Below, piece by piece: positions 8,080 through 17,086 of a DNA stretch of 64,000 nucleotides. The stretch comes from Tsukamurella paurometabola DSM 20162. Lineage in GTDB: Bacteria > Actinomycetota > Actinomycetes > Mycobacteriales > Mycobacteriaceae. Each line of letters starts with the position of its first letter. The stretch's first letter is position 1. The notes under the pieces were generated by a model, which did no database searches, had not been told where the DNA came from, and saw only the letters and a program-made list of their open reading frames with translations. A program made the position numbers and the translations under genes. The stretch lies in the NCBI RefSeq assembly GCF_000092225.1, contig NC_014158.1:868001-932000 (forward strand). Direction: 5' to 3'.

Positions 8080-11000
8080 GTGGCTGACGTGGTGTTCGAG
8101 CCGCTCACCGAAGGATTCGCGCGCAAGCAGCGGCTCGCGCCGCCGCGCACTCCGGGCGGTGAGGTGGCGCTGCAGGCACCGCCCGAGGTGCCCCGCGCGG
8201 TGCCGGGCGGGCTCATCGGGAAGCTGCTGCCGGTGGTCATGGTGGTGGCGGTGGTCGGCATGATCGCGCTGATGTTCACTTCGGGCAGCACCATGATGCA
8301 GAGCCCGTTCATGATGATGTTCCCGCTCATGATGCTCATGTCGATGGCCGGTATGTACGGGATGAACGGCAGCCGCGGCGGCCCCAACGCCGCCGAGCTC
8401 AACGAGGATCGCAAGGACTACCTGCGCTACCTCGGCCAGGTCCGCAGCCAGGTCGAGCGGACTCGCGGTGAGCAACGTGCCGCCCTGGAATGGATCCACC
8501 CCGCTCCCGAGGCCCTACCCGGCTGTGTCGGCACCCGCCGCATGTGGGAGCGCCGCCCCGCGGATCCGGACTTCCTGCACGTGCGCGTGGGCATCGGCAG
8601 CCAGCGCCTCGCCACCCGGCTGGTGCCGCCGGAGACGGGCCCGCTCGAAGACCTCGAACCGGTGTCGACGGTGGCGCTGCGCCGCTTCGTGCGCCGCAAT
8701 GCGGCCGTACCAGGATTGCCGGTCGCCGTTGCGCTGCGCGGCTTTCCGGCCATCGGGGTCGACGGTCCGCGGGCCCCCGCGTACGATGCGGTGCGCGCGA
8801 TGCTGCTGAGCCTGGTGACCCTGCACGGCCCCGATCACGTGCGGATCGCGGTGGCCTCCGACGACGCGGAATCACCGGAGTGGGAGTGGCTCAAGTGGTT
8901 GCCGCACGCCGCGCACGCCACCGAATCCGATGCGCTCGGGCCGCTCCGGCTGATCTTCGCAACGGTGACGGAACTGGAGGAGGCGATCGCGCCCGATCTG
9001 GCCGATCGCGGCGCGTTCGCGCGCGCCACCCCGGTCGACGCGAGCCGCGTGCACCACGTGATCGTTCTCGACCGGGGGATCGCCGTGACGCCGGGCGGTC
9101 CGCTGGACGCGGCGGTCGGGATCGACGGCGTCACCCTGATCGACCTGAACCCCGAGCCCGGGGCGTTGGCCACCCGCAGCGGTCTGCAGCTGGTGATCGA
9201 CGAGACGGAGCGGTTGGGCGCGCGCAGTGCCGCCGGGGTGGAGTTCTTCGCCCGCCCGGACTGCGTGACCGCCGGCGGTGCGCGGGTCACGGCCCGCCGT
9301 ATCGGGCGGTACCGTCCCGCGTCGGTGGCCCAGCTGGTCGACTTCGATACCGATACGGGCCCGGGCGATCCCGGCTTGCCCGCGCTGATCGGGCTGTCGG
9401 ACGCCGCTGCGATCACCCCGGAGAACGCGTGGCGTCCGCGCACCGCCCGGGAGCGGCTGCGGGTACCGATCGGCGTGGGCCCGCGCGGTGAACCGGTCGA
9501 ACTCGACCTCAAGGAGGCGGCCGAGAACGGGATGGGACCGCACGGGTTGTGCATCGGCGCGACCGGCTCCGGCAAGAGCGAGTTCCTGCGCACCCTGGTG
9601 CTGTCGATGGTGGCGACCCATCCGCCGGAGGCGCTGAACCTGGTGCTGGTCGACTTCAAAGGCGGCGCAACCTTCTTGGGCCTGGAGAGCCTCAATCACG
9701 TGGCGGCGGTGATCACCAACCTGGAGGAAGAGATCTCCATGGTGGACCGCATGCGTGACGCCCTGGCCGGCGAGATGAACCGCCGCCAGGAGGTCCTGCG
9801 ACGCGCGGGCAACTTCGCGAACGTCGGCGACTACGAGAAGGCCCGGCGGGCCGGCGCCCCGCTCGACCCGATGCCGGCGCTCGTGGTGATCGTCGACGAG
9901 TTCTCCGAACTACTCGCGCAGAAACCGGATTTCGCGGAGCTGTTCGTGGCCATCGGCCGCCTCGGCCGGTCGCTGCACATCCACCTCCTGCTGGCCTCGC
10001 AGCGACTGGAGGAGGGCAAGCTGCGCGGCCTGGACTCGCACCTGTCGTACCGGATCGGGTTGAAGACCTTCTCGGCCAGTGAATCCCGCGCAGTTCTCGG
10101 TGTCCCGGACGCCTACCACCTGCCGTCCACACCCGGCGCCGGGTACCTCAAATTCGACGCCGATCCGCCGCGGCGGTTCCACGCCAGTTACGTCTCCGGC
10201 GAATACGTACCGCCGCAGATCGCCGCGCCGGGGGCCGCCCGGTTCGGCGGCGTCGCGGCGGGCCCAGTGCGGCTGTTCGGGATCGAGACGGTGCCGATCG
10301 AGCAGCCGCGGCGCCCGGGGCTTCCCGACGGTCTCATGCGGATTCCGGCACACCCGGGCGACCCGATGCCCGCGCCCGCGCCGAGCAAGGGGACCGGGAT
10401 ATCGGTGCTGCAGACCATGGTCGGCAGGCTGTCCGGGCACGGCCTGCCCGCGCACGAGGTGTGGTTGCCTCCGCTCGACGAGTCGTCCGCGGTGGGCGCA
10501 TTGGCAGAGCATCTGCGACGGGTCGACGAGACTCCGCTGCGGGTGGCCGTCGGCGTGGTCGATCGACCGTACGATCAGCGCCGTGATCTGTTGGTGGTGG
10601 ACCTGTTCGGCGCGCAGGGCGATGTCGCGGTGGTCGGCGGGCCGCAGTCGGGCAAGTCGACGGCGCTGCGCACTCTGATCCTGTCGTCGGCCCTGACGCA
10701 CACCCCCCGGCAGGTTCAGTTCTACGTGCTGGACTTCGGCGGCGGATCGCTCGCGGGATTGGCGGGGCTGCCGCACGTCGGTTCCGTGGCCGGACGACTC
10801 GATCCGGACCGCGTGCGCCGCACGGTCGCCGAGGTCACGTCGGTGATCCGCCGCCGCGAGGCCATCTTCCGTGAGCACGGCGTGGAGTCGATGGCGCAGT
10901 ACCGCGATCATCCCGCGGCGACGTCCGATCCGTTCGGCGACGTGTTCCTGGTGATCGATGGCTGGCAGGTGCTGCGTACCGAGTTCGAGGCGCTGGAACC

Positions 11001-12087
11001 GCAGGTGAACGCGATCGCCGCCCAGGGCCTGTCGTACGGGGTGCATCTGGTGGTCGCCGCGTCCCGGTGGGGCGAGATCAGGCCCGCGGTCAAGGACCAG
11101 TTGGGCACCCGGATCGAGCTGCGTCTCGGCGATCCGATGGATTCGGAGATGGGTAGGCGGGTGGCCTCGCTGGTCCCCGTGGGCCGGCCGGGCCGCGGTC
11201 TGACCGCGGAACAACTGCACATGCTGGTCGCGCTGCCCTGCAGCGCATCGTCGGACGATCTCCCCGCGGCCCAGGCGGCGACCGTCGCCGAGGTGGCGGC
11301 GCGGTACGAGGACCGGGCGCCCGAGGTGCGGATGCTGCCCGATCAGGTGCAGCTCGACCGGATTCCACCGCGCCGCGGCGCGCCGTCCACCCATGCGGTG
11401 CTCGGCATCGGCGAGTCCGAACTCGCCGCGGCCACCCTGCAGTTCGAGAATCAACCCTTCTTCCTGCTGCTCGGCGACACCGAGTGCGGTAAGACCGAGG
11501 CCCTGCGCACGCTGATCACCTCGCTCACCGCTGCGGGCACCCCGAAGCAGACGAAGATCCTGCTGGTCGACTACCGGCGCACACTGCTCGGCACACTCGA
11601 CGGGGAGCATCTGGCCGGGTACGCCTCGACAGCGGAGACGTTGACCGCGTTGGTTACTCAGCTGACCGAGGTGCTCAAGGGACGGTGCCCGGGCCCCGAT
11701 GTGACGCCGCAGCAACTCAAGGAGCGGTCGTGGTGGACCGGTCCCGATGTGTACGTCATCATCGACGACTACGATCTGGTCGCCGGGCCCACCGGCAATC
11801 CCCTCAGCCCATTGATGGACCTGCTGCCGCAGGCCCGCGATGTCGGGCTGAAGGTGATCATCGCGCGACGCAGCGGCGGTCTGGCCCGCGGCATGTTCGA
11901 GCCCTTCCTCGCCCGGGTGCGCGACCTCGGGGCCGACGGCCTGGTCATGAGCGGCTCCCGCGATGAGGGCACCGTGCTCGGCGCCGTCCGGATGAGCCAG
12001 ATGCCGCCCGGCCGCGGCACCTGGGTCTCCCGTGCCCGCGGGGTGGAATTGATCCAGGTCGCGATGGTCGACGCCGACGAGGCCTAG
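8080..12087 (+). CDS. eccC4: Type VII secretion ATPase EccC (ESX-4 type), three FtsK/SpoIIIE domains
   Basis: A 1335-residue motor of the ESX secretion system. Two N-terminal membrane helices (about 48-68 and 76-94, Met-rich) are followed by three ATPase domains. Their P-loops are GATGSGKS at 493-500, GGPQSGKS at 853-860 and GDTECGKT at 1132-1139, with Walker B strands LVVIVDEF, VFLVIDGW and VYVIIDDY. In characterised EccC the first domain powers export and the last binds the signal on Esx substrates. The GTG at 8080 has GGGGGAGG about seven bases upstream; longer in-frame readings upstream are non-coding. EccCa and EccCb are fused here, as usual for ESX-4. Its 3' end overlaps the convergent pseudogene fragment by 4 bp. 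Confidence 0.95.
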   Translation: MADVVFEPLTEGFARKQRLAPPRTPGGEVALQAPPEVPRAVPGGLIGKLLPVVMVVAVVGMIALMFTSGSTMMQSPFMMMFPLMMLMSMAGMYGMNGSRGGPNAAELNEDRKDYLRYLGQVRSQVERTRGEQRAALEWIHPAPEALPGCVGTRRMWERRPADPDFLHVRVGIGSQRLATRLVPPETGPLEDLEPVSTVALRRFVRRNAAVPGLPVAVALRGFPAIGVDGPRAPAYDAVRAMLLSLVTLHGPDHVRIAVASDDAESPEWEWLKWLPHAAHATESDALGPLRLIFATVTELEEAIAPDLADRGAFARATPVDASRVHHVIVLDRGIAVTPGGPLDAAVGIDGVTLIDLNPEPGALATRSGLQLVIDETERLGARSAAGVEFFARPDCVTAGGARVTARRIGRYRPASVAQLVDFDTDTGPGDPGLPALIGLSDAAAITPENAWRPRTARERLRVPIGVGPRGEPVELDLKEAAENGMGPHGLCIGATGSGKSEFLRTLVLSMVATHPPEALNLVLVDFKGGATFLGLESLNHVAAVITNLEEEISMVDRMRDALAGEMNRRQEVLRRAGNFANVGDYEKARRAGAPLDPMPALVVIVDEFSELLAQKPDFAELFVAIGRLGRSLHIHLLLASQRLEEGKLRGLDSHLSYRIGLKTFSASESRAVLGVPDAYHLPSTPGAGYLKFDADPPRRFHASYVSGEYVPPQIAAPGAARFGGVAAGPVRLFGIETVPIEQPRRPGLPDGLMRIPAHPGDPMPAPAPSKGTGISVLQTMVGRLSGHGLPAHEVWLPPLDESSAVGALAEHLRRVDETPLRVAVGVVDRPYDQRRDLLVVDLFGAQGDVAVVGGPQSGKSTALRTLILSSALTHTPRQVQFYVLDFGGGSLAGLAGLPHVGSVAGRLDPDRVRRTVAEVTSVIRRREAIFREHGVESMAQYRDHPAATSDPFGDVFLVIDGWQVLRTEFEALEPQVNAIAAQGLSYGVHLVVAASRWGEIRPAVKDQLGTRIELRLGDPMDSEMGRRVASLVPVGRPGRGLTAEQLHMLVALPCSASSDDLPAAQAATVAEVAARYEDRAPEVRMLPDQVQLDRIPPRRGAPSTHAVLGIGESELAAATLQFENQPFFLLLGDTECGKTEALRTLITSLTAAGTPKQTKILLVDYRRTLLGTLDGEHLAGYASTAETLTALVTQLTEVLKGRCPGPDVTPQQLKERSWWTGPDVYVIIDDYDLVAGPTGNPLSPLMDLLPQARDVGLKVIIARRSGGLARGMFEPFLARVRDLGADGLVMSGSRDEGTVLGAVRMSQMPPGRGTWVSRARGVELIQVAMVDADEA

Positions 12088-12826
12088 TTGCCCGGCGCCG
12101 GCCCGGTCCCGCCGGCCGGACCGTCGGGCTGGATGAGCCGGATGTGCGATGCGTCGCGGTCCATCGCGCGGCGCTCGTACGTGCTCTCGATCCGGTGACC
12201 GTCGAGCACCGTCGTCAGCCGCAGGCGGTCGCCGTCGAGCCGGACCGTGACCGGGAAGGGCTTGTCGTTCTTCTGCTTCCGCAACGTCAGTACCTCGCCG
12301 TCCTGCTCCACGAGCCAGGCCTTGGTGTAGCCGGTCACGTCCTGGGTCACCACGCTGTCGTACGCGGTGCTGTACGCCTTCATCACCGGGTTGTCGACGT
12401 TGCCGCGCATCGTGATCGCGAGATTCGTCCACGGCGTGCGGTCGGTGAGTGCGGCGGGCGCACCGTCGACCGATACCGCGGTGGCCCGCCAGACCCCGTC
12501 CAGCGGGGTGCGCGGCGTGTGGATGACGTAATAGCTGAGCACGCCCTGCCCGGCGGTGGAGACGAACAGGAAGGCCGCCGCGAGGTACTTCACCGACAGC
12601 CCGACGATCCGCAGCCAGGACCGCTGTGCCCCCGCGACGGGCAACGGTGCGACGGGTTCCGCGCCGGGCCGGTTCAACGCCACCCGCACCAACGGCTCCC
12701 GGTATCGGAGCGTGAGCAGCACCGCGATCGCGAACAGTTGCCAGGCGACGATCTTGACCGGCACGTCGTAGAACAGGTTGAGCAGCGATACCTGCCCCAT
12801 GGCGATCACCGCGAGCAGCGACCCCA
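12084..12826 (-). pseudogene. 3' fragment of IS-interrupted membrane protein gene (paralogue of 14978-16357)
   Basis: This reads as the C-terminal half of a protein whose N-terminal half is at 14308-14931. From LGSLLAVIAMGQV onward it aligns with the intact paralogue (LGSIVSMGQVVLLDTFYNVPVK against MGQVSLLNLFYDVPVK). It then has a transmembrane pair, the shared IHTPR-LDG-W motif and an extracytoplasmic beta-rich domain ending in a shared YERRAM/FERRAM motif. An open frame continues into the IS end to 12866, but those residues are IS-derived. IS-A sits between the two halves. A fragment starting in IS sequence could still be translated, but an intact protein cannot be made. Confidence 0.85.
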
Positions 12827-12872
12827 GAATCTCAATGACGTTGTCAACCCGGGCAGGACGATCCACTTGACC

Positions 12873-14087
12873 TCAAGCGGCCATGACGGCGCCCTCCGGC
12901 GCGGCCCCGGTGTAAGGGCGCTCGTCGCGTAGTACCGCCCACAGGACATCAACTTGACGGCGCGCGAGCGCCAGTGTCGCCTGCGTATGCGTGCGATTCT
13001 CCGATCGTTTTCGGTCGTAATACTGGCGCGACCTACTATCGGGGTCTTTCAGGCTGGTCATGGCCGCGAGGTAGAAGACACGACGCAATCTTCGATTGTA
13101 GCGGCGCGGCCGACGCATGTTCCCCGATATTCGGCCTGAATCGCGCGGGACCGGCACCAAACCAGCGTAAGAGGCGAGTTTGCCGGCGTTGGCAAAGTTC
13201 CGGATATCACCGTTGAGACAGACCAATAGCTCGGCGCCGAGTTGCGGTCCGAGTCCTGGAATCGACTCAATCAGGGCAGCATGGCGATGCTGTCGGAACA
13301 ACTCAGCGATCTGCTTGTCGAGCAGCTTCCGTTCATCGAGAAGCAACAGCAGCCGGGAGGCCAATCGCATTGTAAGAGCTGCGATATCACTCTCTCCAGC
13401 TCCACGAACGGATTGATGCCTGGCCGACTCCATCGCGGCCGCGGCTAGGCGTGCAGCGGAGTTCCGGTAGACCCCGGCGGTCAGCAAAGCCTCGTGGACG
13501 CCCTTTTCGCCGGCCTCGATCACGGCGGTGGGCGTGCAGAACATCGAGACGAGGATCAGCGGGAATTTGGTCGACAGGTCAAGCTGCTGTTCCAGACCAG
13601 GAAAGATACTGGTCAGGATTGCGCGGAGCCTGTTGATGTTGGCGACCCACTCTGCGGCTAGGTCAGATCGATAGGAAGTCAGCGTTGTCAATGCCGCTGT
13701 CGCATCATCACGCAGAGACACTGTCCTCAGAGATCGTCGTAGGCGACCGAGCTCCGCGATAACCTTCGCGTCTCTGGCGTCGGTTTTACCCTCACCGACA
13801 AAGGATTTCGACATCGCCGATACGGCCGCGCCCGGTACATACCGCACCACATGGGCAACCTCACGTGCGGCGAGGATCGCCAGCAACAGCGCCGAGATCT
13901 CCGAGACAACGTCGATCACCCAAACCGCTGCACCTTCAGCTTGCCGTTCGACTTCGGCGGCGATCGCGTTCAAGTCGCTCTCGCTGTTGAGCACCTGCCT
14001 GCTCAGCAGAACGCTTCCCGTAGCGTCGATGACGCACGCGTGGTGAAACCGCTTTCCGATGTCGACGCCGACGTAAATCGGTTGCAC
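12873..14087 (-). CDS. IS110-family transposase (IS-A)
   Basis: A 404-residue DEDD-type recombinase. The RuvC-like N-terminal domain starts VGVDIGK (Asp9) and includes KTDARDAKVIAE; the C-terminal transposase-20 domain has LIESIPGLGPQLGAELL and YAGLVPVPRDSG, the region that carries the catalytic serine in this family. I chose the GTG at 14087 because GGAG lies eight bases upstream and because it gives exactly the length of the IS-B transposase (404); an in-frame ATG at 14105 is an alternative. The gene is visibly less GC-rich at third positions than its neighbours, which fits recent arrival. In characterised IS110 elements the enzyme inserts DNA guided by a structured bridge RNA. Confidence 0.93.
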   Translation of the reverse strand: MQPIYVGVDIGKRFHHACVIDATGSVLLSRQVLNSESDLNAIAAEVERQAEGAAVWVIDVVSEISALLLAILAAREVAHVVRYVPGAAVSAMSKSFVGEGKTDARDAKVIAELGRLRRSLRTVSLRDDATAALTTLTSYRSDLAAEWVANINRLRAILTSIFPGLEQQLDLSTKFPLILVSMFCTPTAVIEAGEKGVHEALLTAGVYRNSAARLAAAAMESARHQSVRGAGESDIAALTMRLASRLLLLLDERKLLDKQIAELFRQHRHAALIESIPGLGPQLGAELLVCLNGDIRNFANAGKLASYAGLVPVPRDSGRISGNMRRPRRYNRRLRRVFYLAAMTSLKDPDSRSRQYYDRKRSENRTHTQATLALARRQVDVLWAVLRDERPYTGAAPEGAVMAA

Positions 14088-14310
14088 TATTCGCTCTCCG
14101 CTCATTGGTCGAGGGCGGCCCGAGGTTCACCCAGCCGCAGCATTTCCCTAAGCAGCGGATCATCTTCGCAGCGGATCTCAATTAGCGGTCAAGGTGACCA
14201 CAGGCGGGTGGGCGAACCGTTCTGGGCAAGCCGTAACTGTGGCAGAAGGAGGTAAGTCAATCCCACCCACCTGGGCCGTCCGGGAGTAGATCCCGGACAA
14301 GACCAACTTA
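14088..14310 (-). ncRNA. Candidate bridge-RNA region of IS-A (non-coding left end)
   Basis: This non-coding stretch precedes the transposase. Part of it is conserved in the matching region of IS-B: both contain CCGCT, one variable base, ATTGAGATC, then a GC-rich tract with GAA and GATC and a downstream AAGG/TAGGG block. In IS110 elements the long non-coding left end encodes the bridge RNA that pairs with donor and target DNA. Position and conservation support that role here; no fold was computed and the RNA boundaries are unknown. Confidence 0.5.
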
Positions 14311-14931
14311 GGGGAGGGAGGTGCGGCGCCACAGCAACAGCAGGCCCGCCGTCAGTTCCACCAGCCCGGTCGCGATGGAGTAGCCGTCCGAGGCACCCAT
14401 GAAACCCCAGAGGGTGTTGAACAGGCCGGTGTCTCCCGTCAACCGCAGTTGATGCGCGGGCATCGACATGAAGCCCATCTGGGTGGGGATCGTCTTGATC
14501 AGCCCGTAGATGATCATCGACAACGCGAGGCCGGCGCGGGCCCATGCCTCCAGCAGTCCCGCGAGGGAGCGGTAGTTCGGGCGGTGGCGGTCGAGCGCGG
14601 TCCACACGGCCACGATCACCACACCGACCACGATGATGCCGAGGTTCATGCACCACTGCCACAATTGGTCACCCGAATTGTTGAGCACCACCTCGACGCC
14701 CCGGCCGCGGGCGAGGTAGCTGCCGATCTGCGCGAGCAGCCACCAGATGCCCGTGACGTTCCACAGCATCGCCAGTCCCGCGTTGCCCAGGACGGAGAAC
14801 AGCAGGACGCCGCCGCCGATCACGAAAAGCAGCCGGAAGGCGAGCTTCTGCCCGTTCGACCACCGGGGCTCGGGCGCGAGCTGCTGCGCGGGCGGGGGTG
14901 CGAGGGGCGGCGGCGTCCGGGTATCGCTCAT
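14308..14931 (-). pseudogene. 5' fragment of IS-interrupted membrane protein gene
   Basis: This is the N-terminal half of the paralogue of 14978-16357: a Pro-rich cytoplasmic start and several transmembrane helices. It shares long matches with the intact copy, including LDRHRPNYRSLAGLL, IPTQMG, and LWGFMGASDGYSI followed by TGLVEL. Homology ends at LLLLWRRTSLP, and the stop codon TAA at 14308-14310 is supplied by IS-A. It lies 46 bp downstream of the intact paralogue and in the same direction, so the pair was probably one operon of two tandem duplicates. The remaining helices and the external domain are at 12084-12826. Confidence 0.85.
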
Positions 14932-14977
14932 ACCGGAATCGTATGGACCGGACACGAACTCTCCTAGGCCATCGCCG

Positions 14978-16357
14978 TCACGGGAACGTCTCGATCGGTC
15001 GCTGCGGGTCGGGCTCGGGGTGGGTGAACCGCATGCCCTCGGATTCGCGCAACATGGCGCGGCGCTCGAAGCTCGCGGCGATCCGTTTGCCGTCGACGCT
15101 GCCCACCAGGGTCAGGTGGTCGGCGTCGGGCTGTCGGTAGTCCAGCCGCACCGCGGGATCGTCCTTGCGTCGCTTGATCTCGATCGCCGCATCGTCGACC
15201 TCGATGAACCAGGGGGTCACGCGCGCCGCGGTGTCCTGGGTGACGAGCGTGTTGTAGCCGAAGGATTCGGTGATCCCGCGGCCGCGCAGAGTGATCGCCA
15301 GGTTGGCCCACGGCAGCCCGTCCTCGTCGGCGCCGACCGTCGCCTGCCGGCCGTCGATCTGGAAGGAGGTGGCGTGCCAGGTGCCGTCGAGGGTGCTGCG
15401 CGGCGTGTGAATCGCGCTGTACGAGAGCGTGCCCATCACGGTGGACAGGGTGAGCATCAGGACGACGATCGCGCCCGCAAGCGTCTTACCGGTGCGGCGC
15501 AGCCAGGTCCGGCCGGAACCCGCGGCCGGCCACAGTGTCGGTGCGGGGCCCGGGGCACGGCCGAGCACCGCGCGGATGATGTTGGGCCAGTACGGAGTGA
15601 GGATCGCGATGGCGATCAGCAGGAACTCGAAGGCGAGGAACTTCACCGGCACGTTGTAGAAGGTGTCCAGCAGCACCACCTGTCCCATCGACACGATGGA
15701 ACCGAGCGCACCCACGGCCCAGGTGCGGCGCGAGAGCAGGAGCAGCCCCGAGATCAATTCGACGAGGCCGGTGATGATGGAGTAGCCGTCGGAGGCGCCC
15801 ATGAAGCCCCAGAGCACGTTGAACCGGCTCACATCGCCCGCCGGGGTGAGTGCGAACGCGGGAATGCTCATCGCCCCCATCTGGGTGGGGATCACCTTGG
15901 CCATGCCGTAGAACATCATGCCGATGGCCAGCCCGAGGCGGCCCACTTGCCACAGCAGGCCGGCGAGCGAGCGGTAGTCGGGGCGGTGCCGGTCGAGCAA
16001 TGACCAGATGATCGGGATCAGGGTTCCGGCGACGAGCCAGCCGAGGTGGTACTGCCAGATCGCCAGGGTGTCGCCTGTGCCGGAGATCTGCGGGCGGGCG
16101 TAGTCGGTGCCGCTGATCGCGGCCCAGAACCGGGCGAACACGGCCTGGACGGGTGCGATCACCGGGGCGAGGAACAGGCTGCCGAAGACGGCGAGTATCA
16201 GCAGGCCGCCGCCGATGCTGAAGAACAGCCGGAACGCCGCCTTCTGCGCGGAGGTCCAGGGGGCCGGGTCCGACGGTGCGGAGGGCTCGGTGGGCGGGTC
16301 GGCGGGGTCGGTCAGGAGGTCGGCGGGTGGCGTCACCGGCGCAGAGGGAGTGGACAT
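14978..16357 (-). CDS. DoxX-like polytopic membrane protein with C-terminal extracytoplasmic domain
   Basis: A 459-residue intact copy of the gene family disrupted next door. After a Pro/Asp-rich cytoplasmic N-terminus (about 1-35) come about seven or eight membrane helices with DoxX-like features (LDRHRPDYRSLAGLL, YGMAKVIPTQMGA, LWGFMGASDGYS). A further helix at about 315-335 leads to a beta-rich domain (about 340-459) starting at IHTPRSTLDGTWHATSF. I do not recognise a characterised homologue; a role in membrane redox or envelope maintenance would be a guess. There is no Shine-Dalgarno sequence before the ATG at 16357, so it may be leaderless. The 282 bp to rplM hold divergent promoters. 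Confidence 0.75.
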   Translation of the reverse strand: MSTPSAPVTPPADLLTDPADPPTEPSAPSDPAPWTSAQKAAFRLFFSIGGGLLILAVFGSLFLAPVIAPVQAVFARFWAAISGTDYARPQISGTGDTLAIWQYHLGWLVAGTLIPIIWSLLDRHRPDYRSLAGLLWQVGRLGLAIGMMFYGMAKVIPTQMGAMSIPAFALTPAGDVSRFNVLWGFMGASDGYSIITGLVELISGLLLLSRRTWAVGALGSIVSMGQVVLLDTFYNVPVKFLAFEFLLIAIAILTPYWPNIIRAVLGRAPGPAPTLWPAAGSGRTWLRRTGKTLAGAIVVLMLTLSTVMGTLSYSAIHTPRSTLDGTWHATSFQIDGRQATVGADEDGLPWANLAITLRGRGITESFGYNTLVTQDTAARVTPWFIEVDDAAIEIKRRKDDPAVRLDYRQPDADHLTLVGSVDGKRIAASFERRAMLRESEGMRFTHPEPDPQRPIETFP

Positions 16358-16465
16358 GGGAGAAAGGTAGGACGAACCAGGTGTGGGTCACATCAGGGAA
16401 GATCCCGGTTCCGCCCCTGATCCGGGTTCGGGGTGGCGTCCGCCCCGCATCGGTGCGGGTCCGTT

Positions 16466-16495
16466 TTGACCTGAACCCGCAGGCCCGCGTACTCT
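16466..16495 (+). promoter_or_regulatory. Predicted sigma-A-type promoter of rplM-rpsI
   Basis: TTGACC at 16466-16471 and TACTCT at 16490-16495 are separated by 18 bp. Transcription from here would leave a leader of about 140 nt before rplM, including a CCGGACC/GGTCCGG palindrome. A long structured leader is common for ribosomal-protein operons. Confidence 0.55.
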
Positions 16496-16639
16496 GGTGC
16501 GCTGGTGTGTGGCGCCGCCCGCGTACCCGGACCCGGTCCGGAGTGCAGGTGGCAGTCGAGTCCCGGGTCTCCGTTGGTCGCCGGGGGTTCTCTGCCGAGC
16601 ACCGGACCAGCACCGAACCGACTATGCAGAGGAATTCCT

Positions 16640-17086
16640 GTGCCTACTTACACCCCCAAGGCGGGTGACGTGACCCGGCAGTGGCACGTCATCGACGCTT
16701 CTGACGTGGTGCTCGGCCGCCTCGCCGTCGCAGCGGCCAACCTGCTGCGCGGCAAGCACAAGCCGACCTACGCCCCCAATGTGGACAGCGGCGACTACGT
16801 CATCATCATCAATGCCGAGAAGGTCGCCCTCTCGGGCGCCAAGCTCACCGATAAGCGGCACTACCGCCACTCGGGTTTCCCGGGCGGCCTCAGCTCGCGT
16901 TCCGTCGGTGAGGTGCTCGGCTCCAAGAACCCGGAGCGCGTGGTGCAGAAGGCCGTTCTGGGCATGATCCCCAAGAACAAGCTCGGCAGCGCCATCGGCG
17001 GCAAGCTGAAGGTCTACGCCGGCCCGAACCACCCCCACACCGCGCAGCAGCCGGTTCCCTACGAGATCAAGCAGGTGGCGCAGTGA
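16640..17086 (+). CDS. rplM: 50S ribosomal protein L13
   Basis: 148 residues, normal for actinobacterial L13, an early-assembling 23S rRNA binder. Conserved blocks are [24 protein letters not shown] split across its start, [20 protein letters not shown] and VLGMIPKN. The GTG at 16640 has AGAGGAA seven bases upstream, and the protein starts [11 protein letters not shown] as in relatives. It overlaps rpsI by the GTGA of stop and start, the usual rplM-rpsI operon. Confidence 0.97.
   Translation: MPTYTPKAGDVTRQWHVIDASDVVLGRLAVAAANLLRGKHKPTYAPNVDSGDYVIIINAEKVALSGAKLTDKRHYRHSGFPGGLSSRSVGEVLGSKNPERVVQKAVLGMIPKNKLGSAIGGKLKVYAGPNHPHTAQQPVPYEIKQVAQ

Larger units (their letters stand above)
12827..14310 (-). 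mobile_element. IS-A: IS110-family insertion sequence interrupting a membrane-protein gene
   Basis: The element carries one transposase gene (reverse strand), about 220 bp of non-coding DNA ahead of it and about 45 bp after it. Ends are placed by comparison with IS-B at 46962-48437. The right ends share TTGACA, three variable bases, then TCATTGAGA (here 12830-12847 on the reverse strand). The left ends share TAAGTT (here 14305-14310). There are no inverted repeats at the ends and no obvious target duplication, as expected for IS110 elements. The interruption of an open reading frame confirms that it is an insertion. Exact ends are uncertain by several bases. Confidence 0.85.

Noticed and set aside
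9910-12432. Reverse-strand frame of 840 codons opposite eccC
   Set aside because: His/Gln/Arg-rich antisense shadow without motifs; eccC is certain.
12866-12873. 3' fragment of the split gene as an independent intact gene
   Set aside because: Its first residues are IS-derived and the remainder matches only the C-terminal half of the paralogue.
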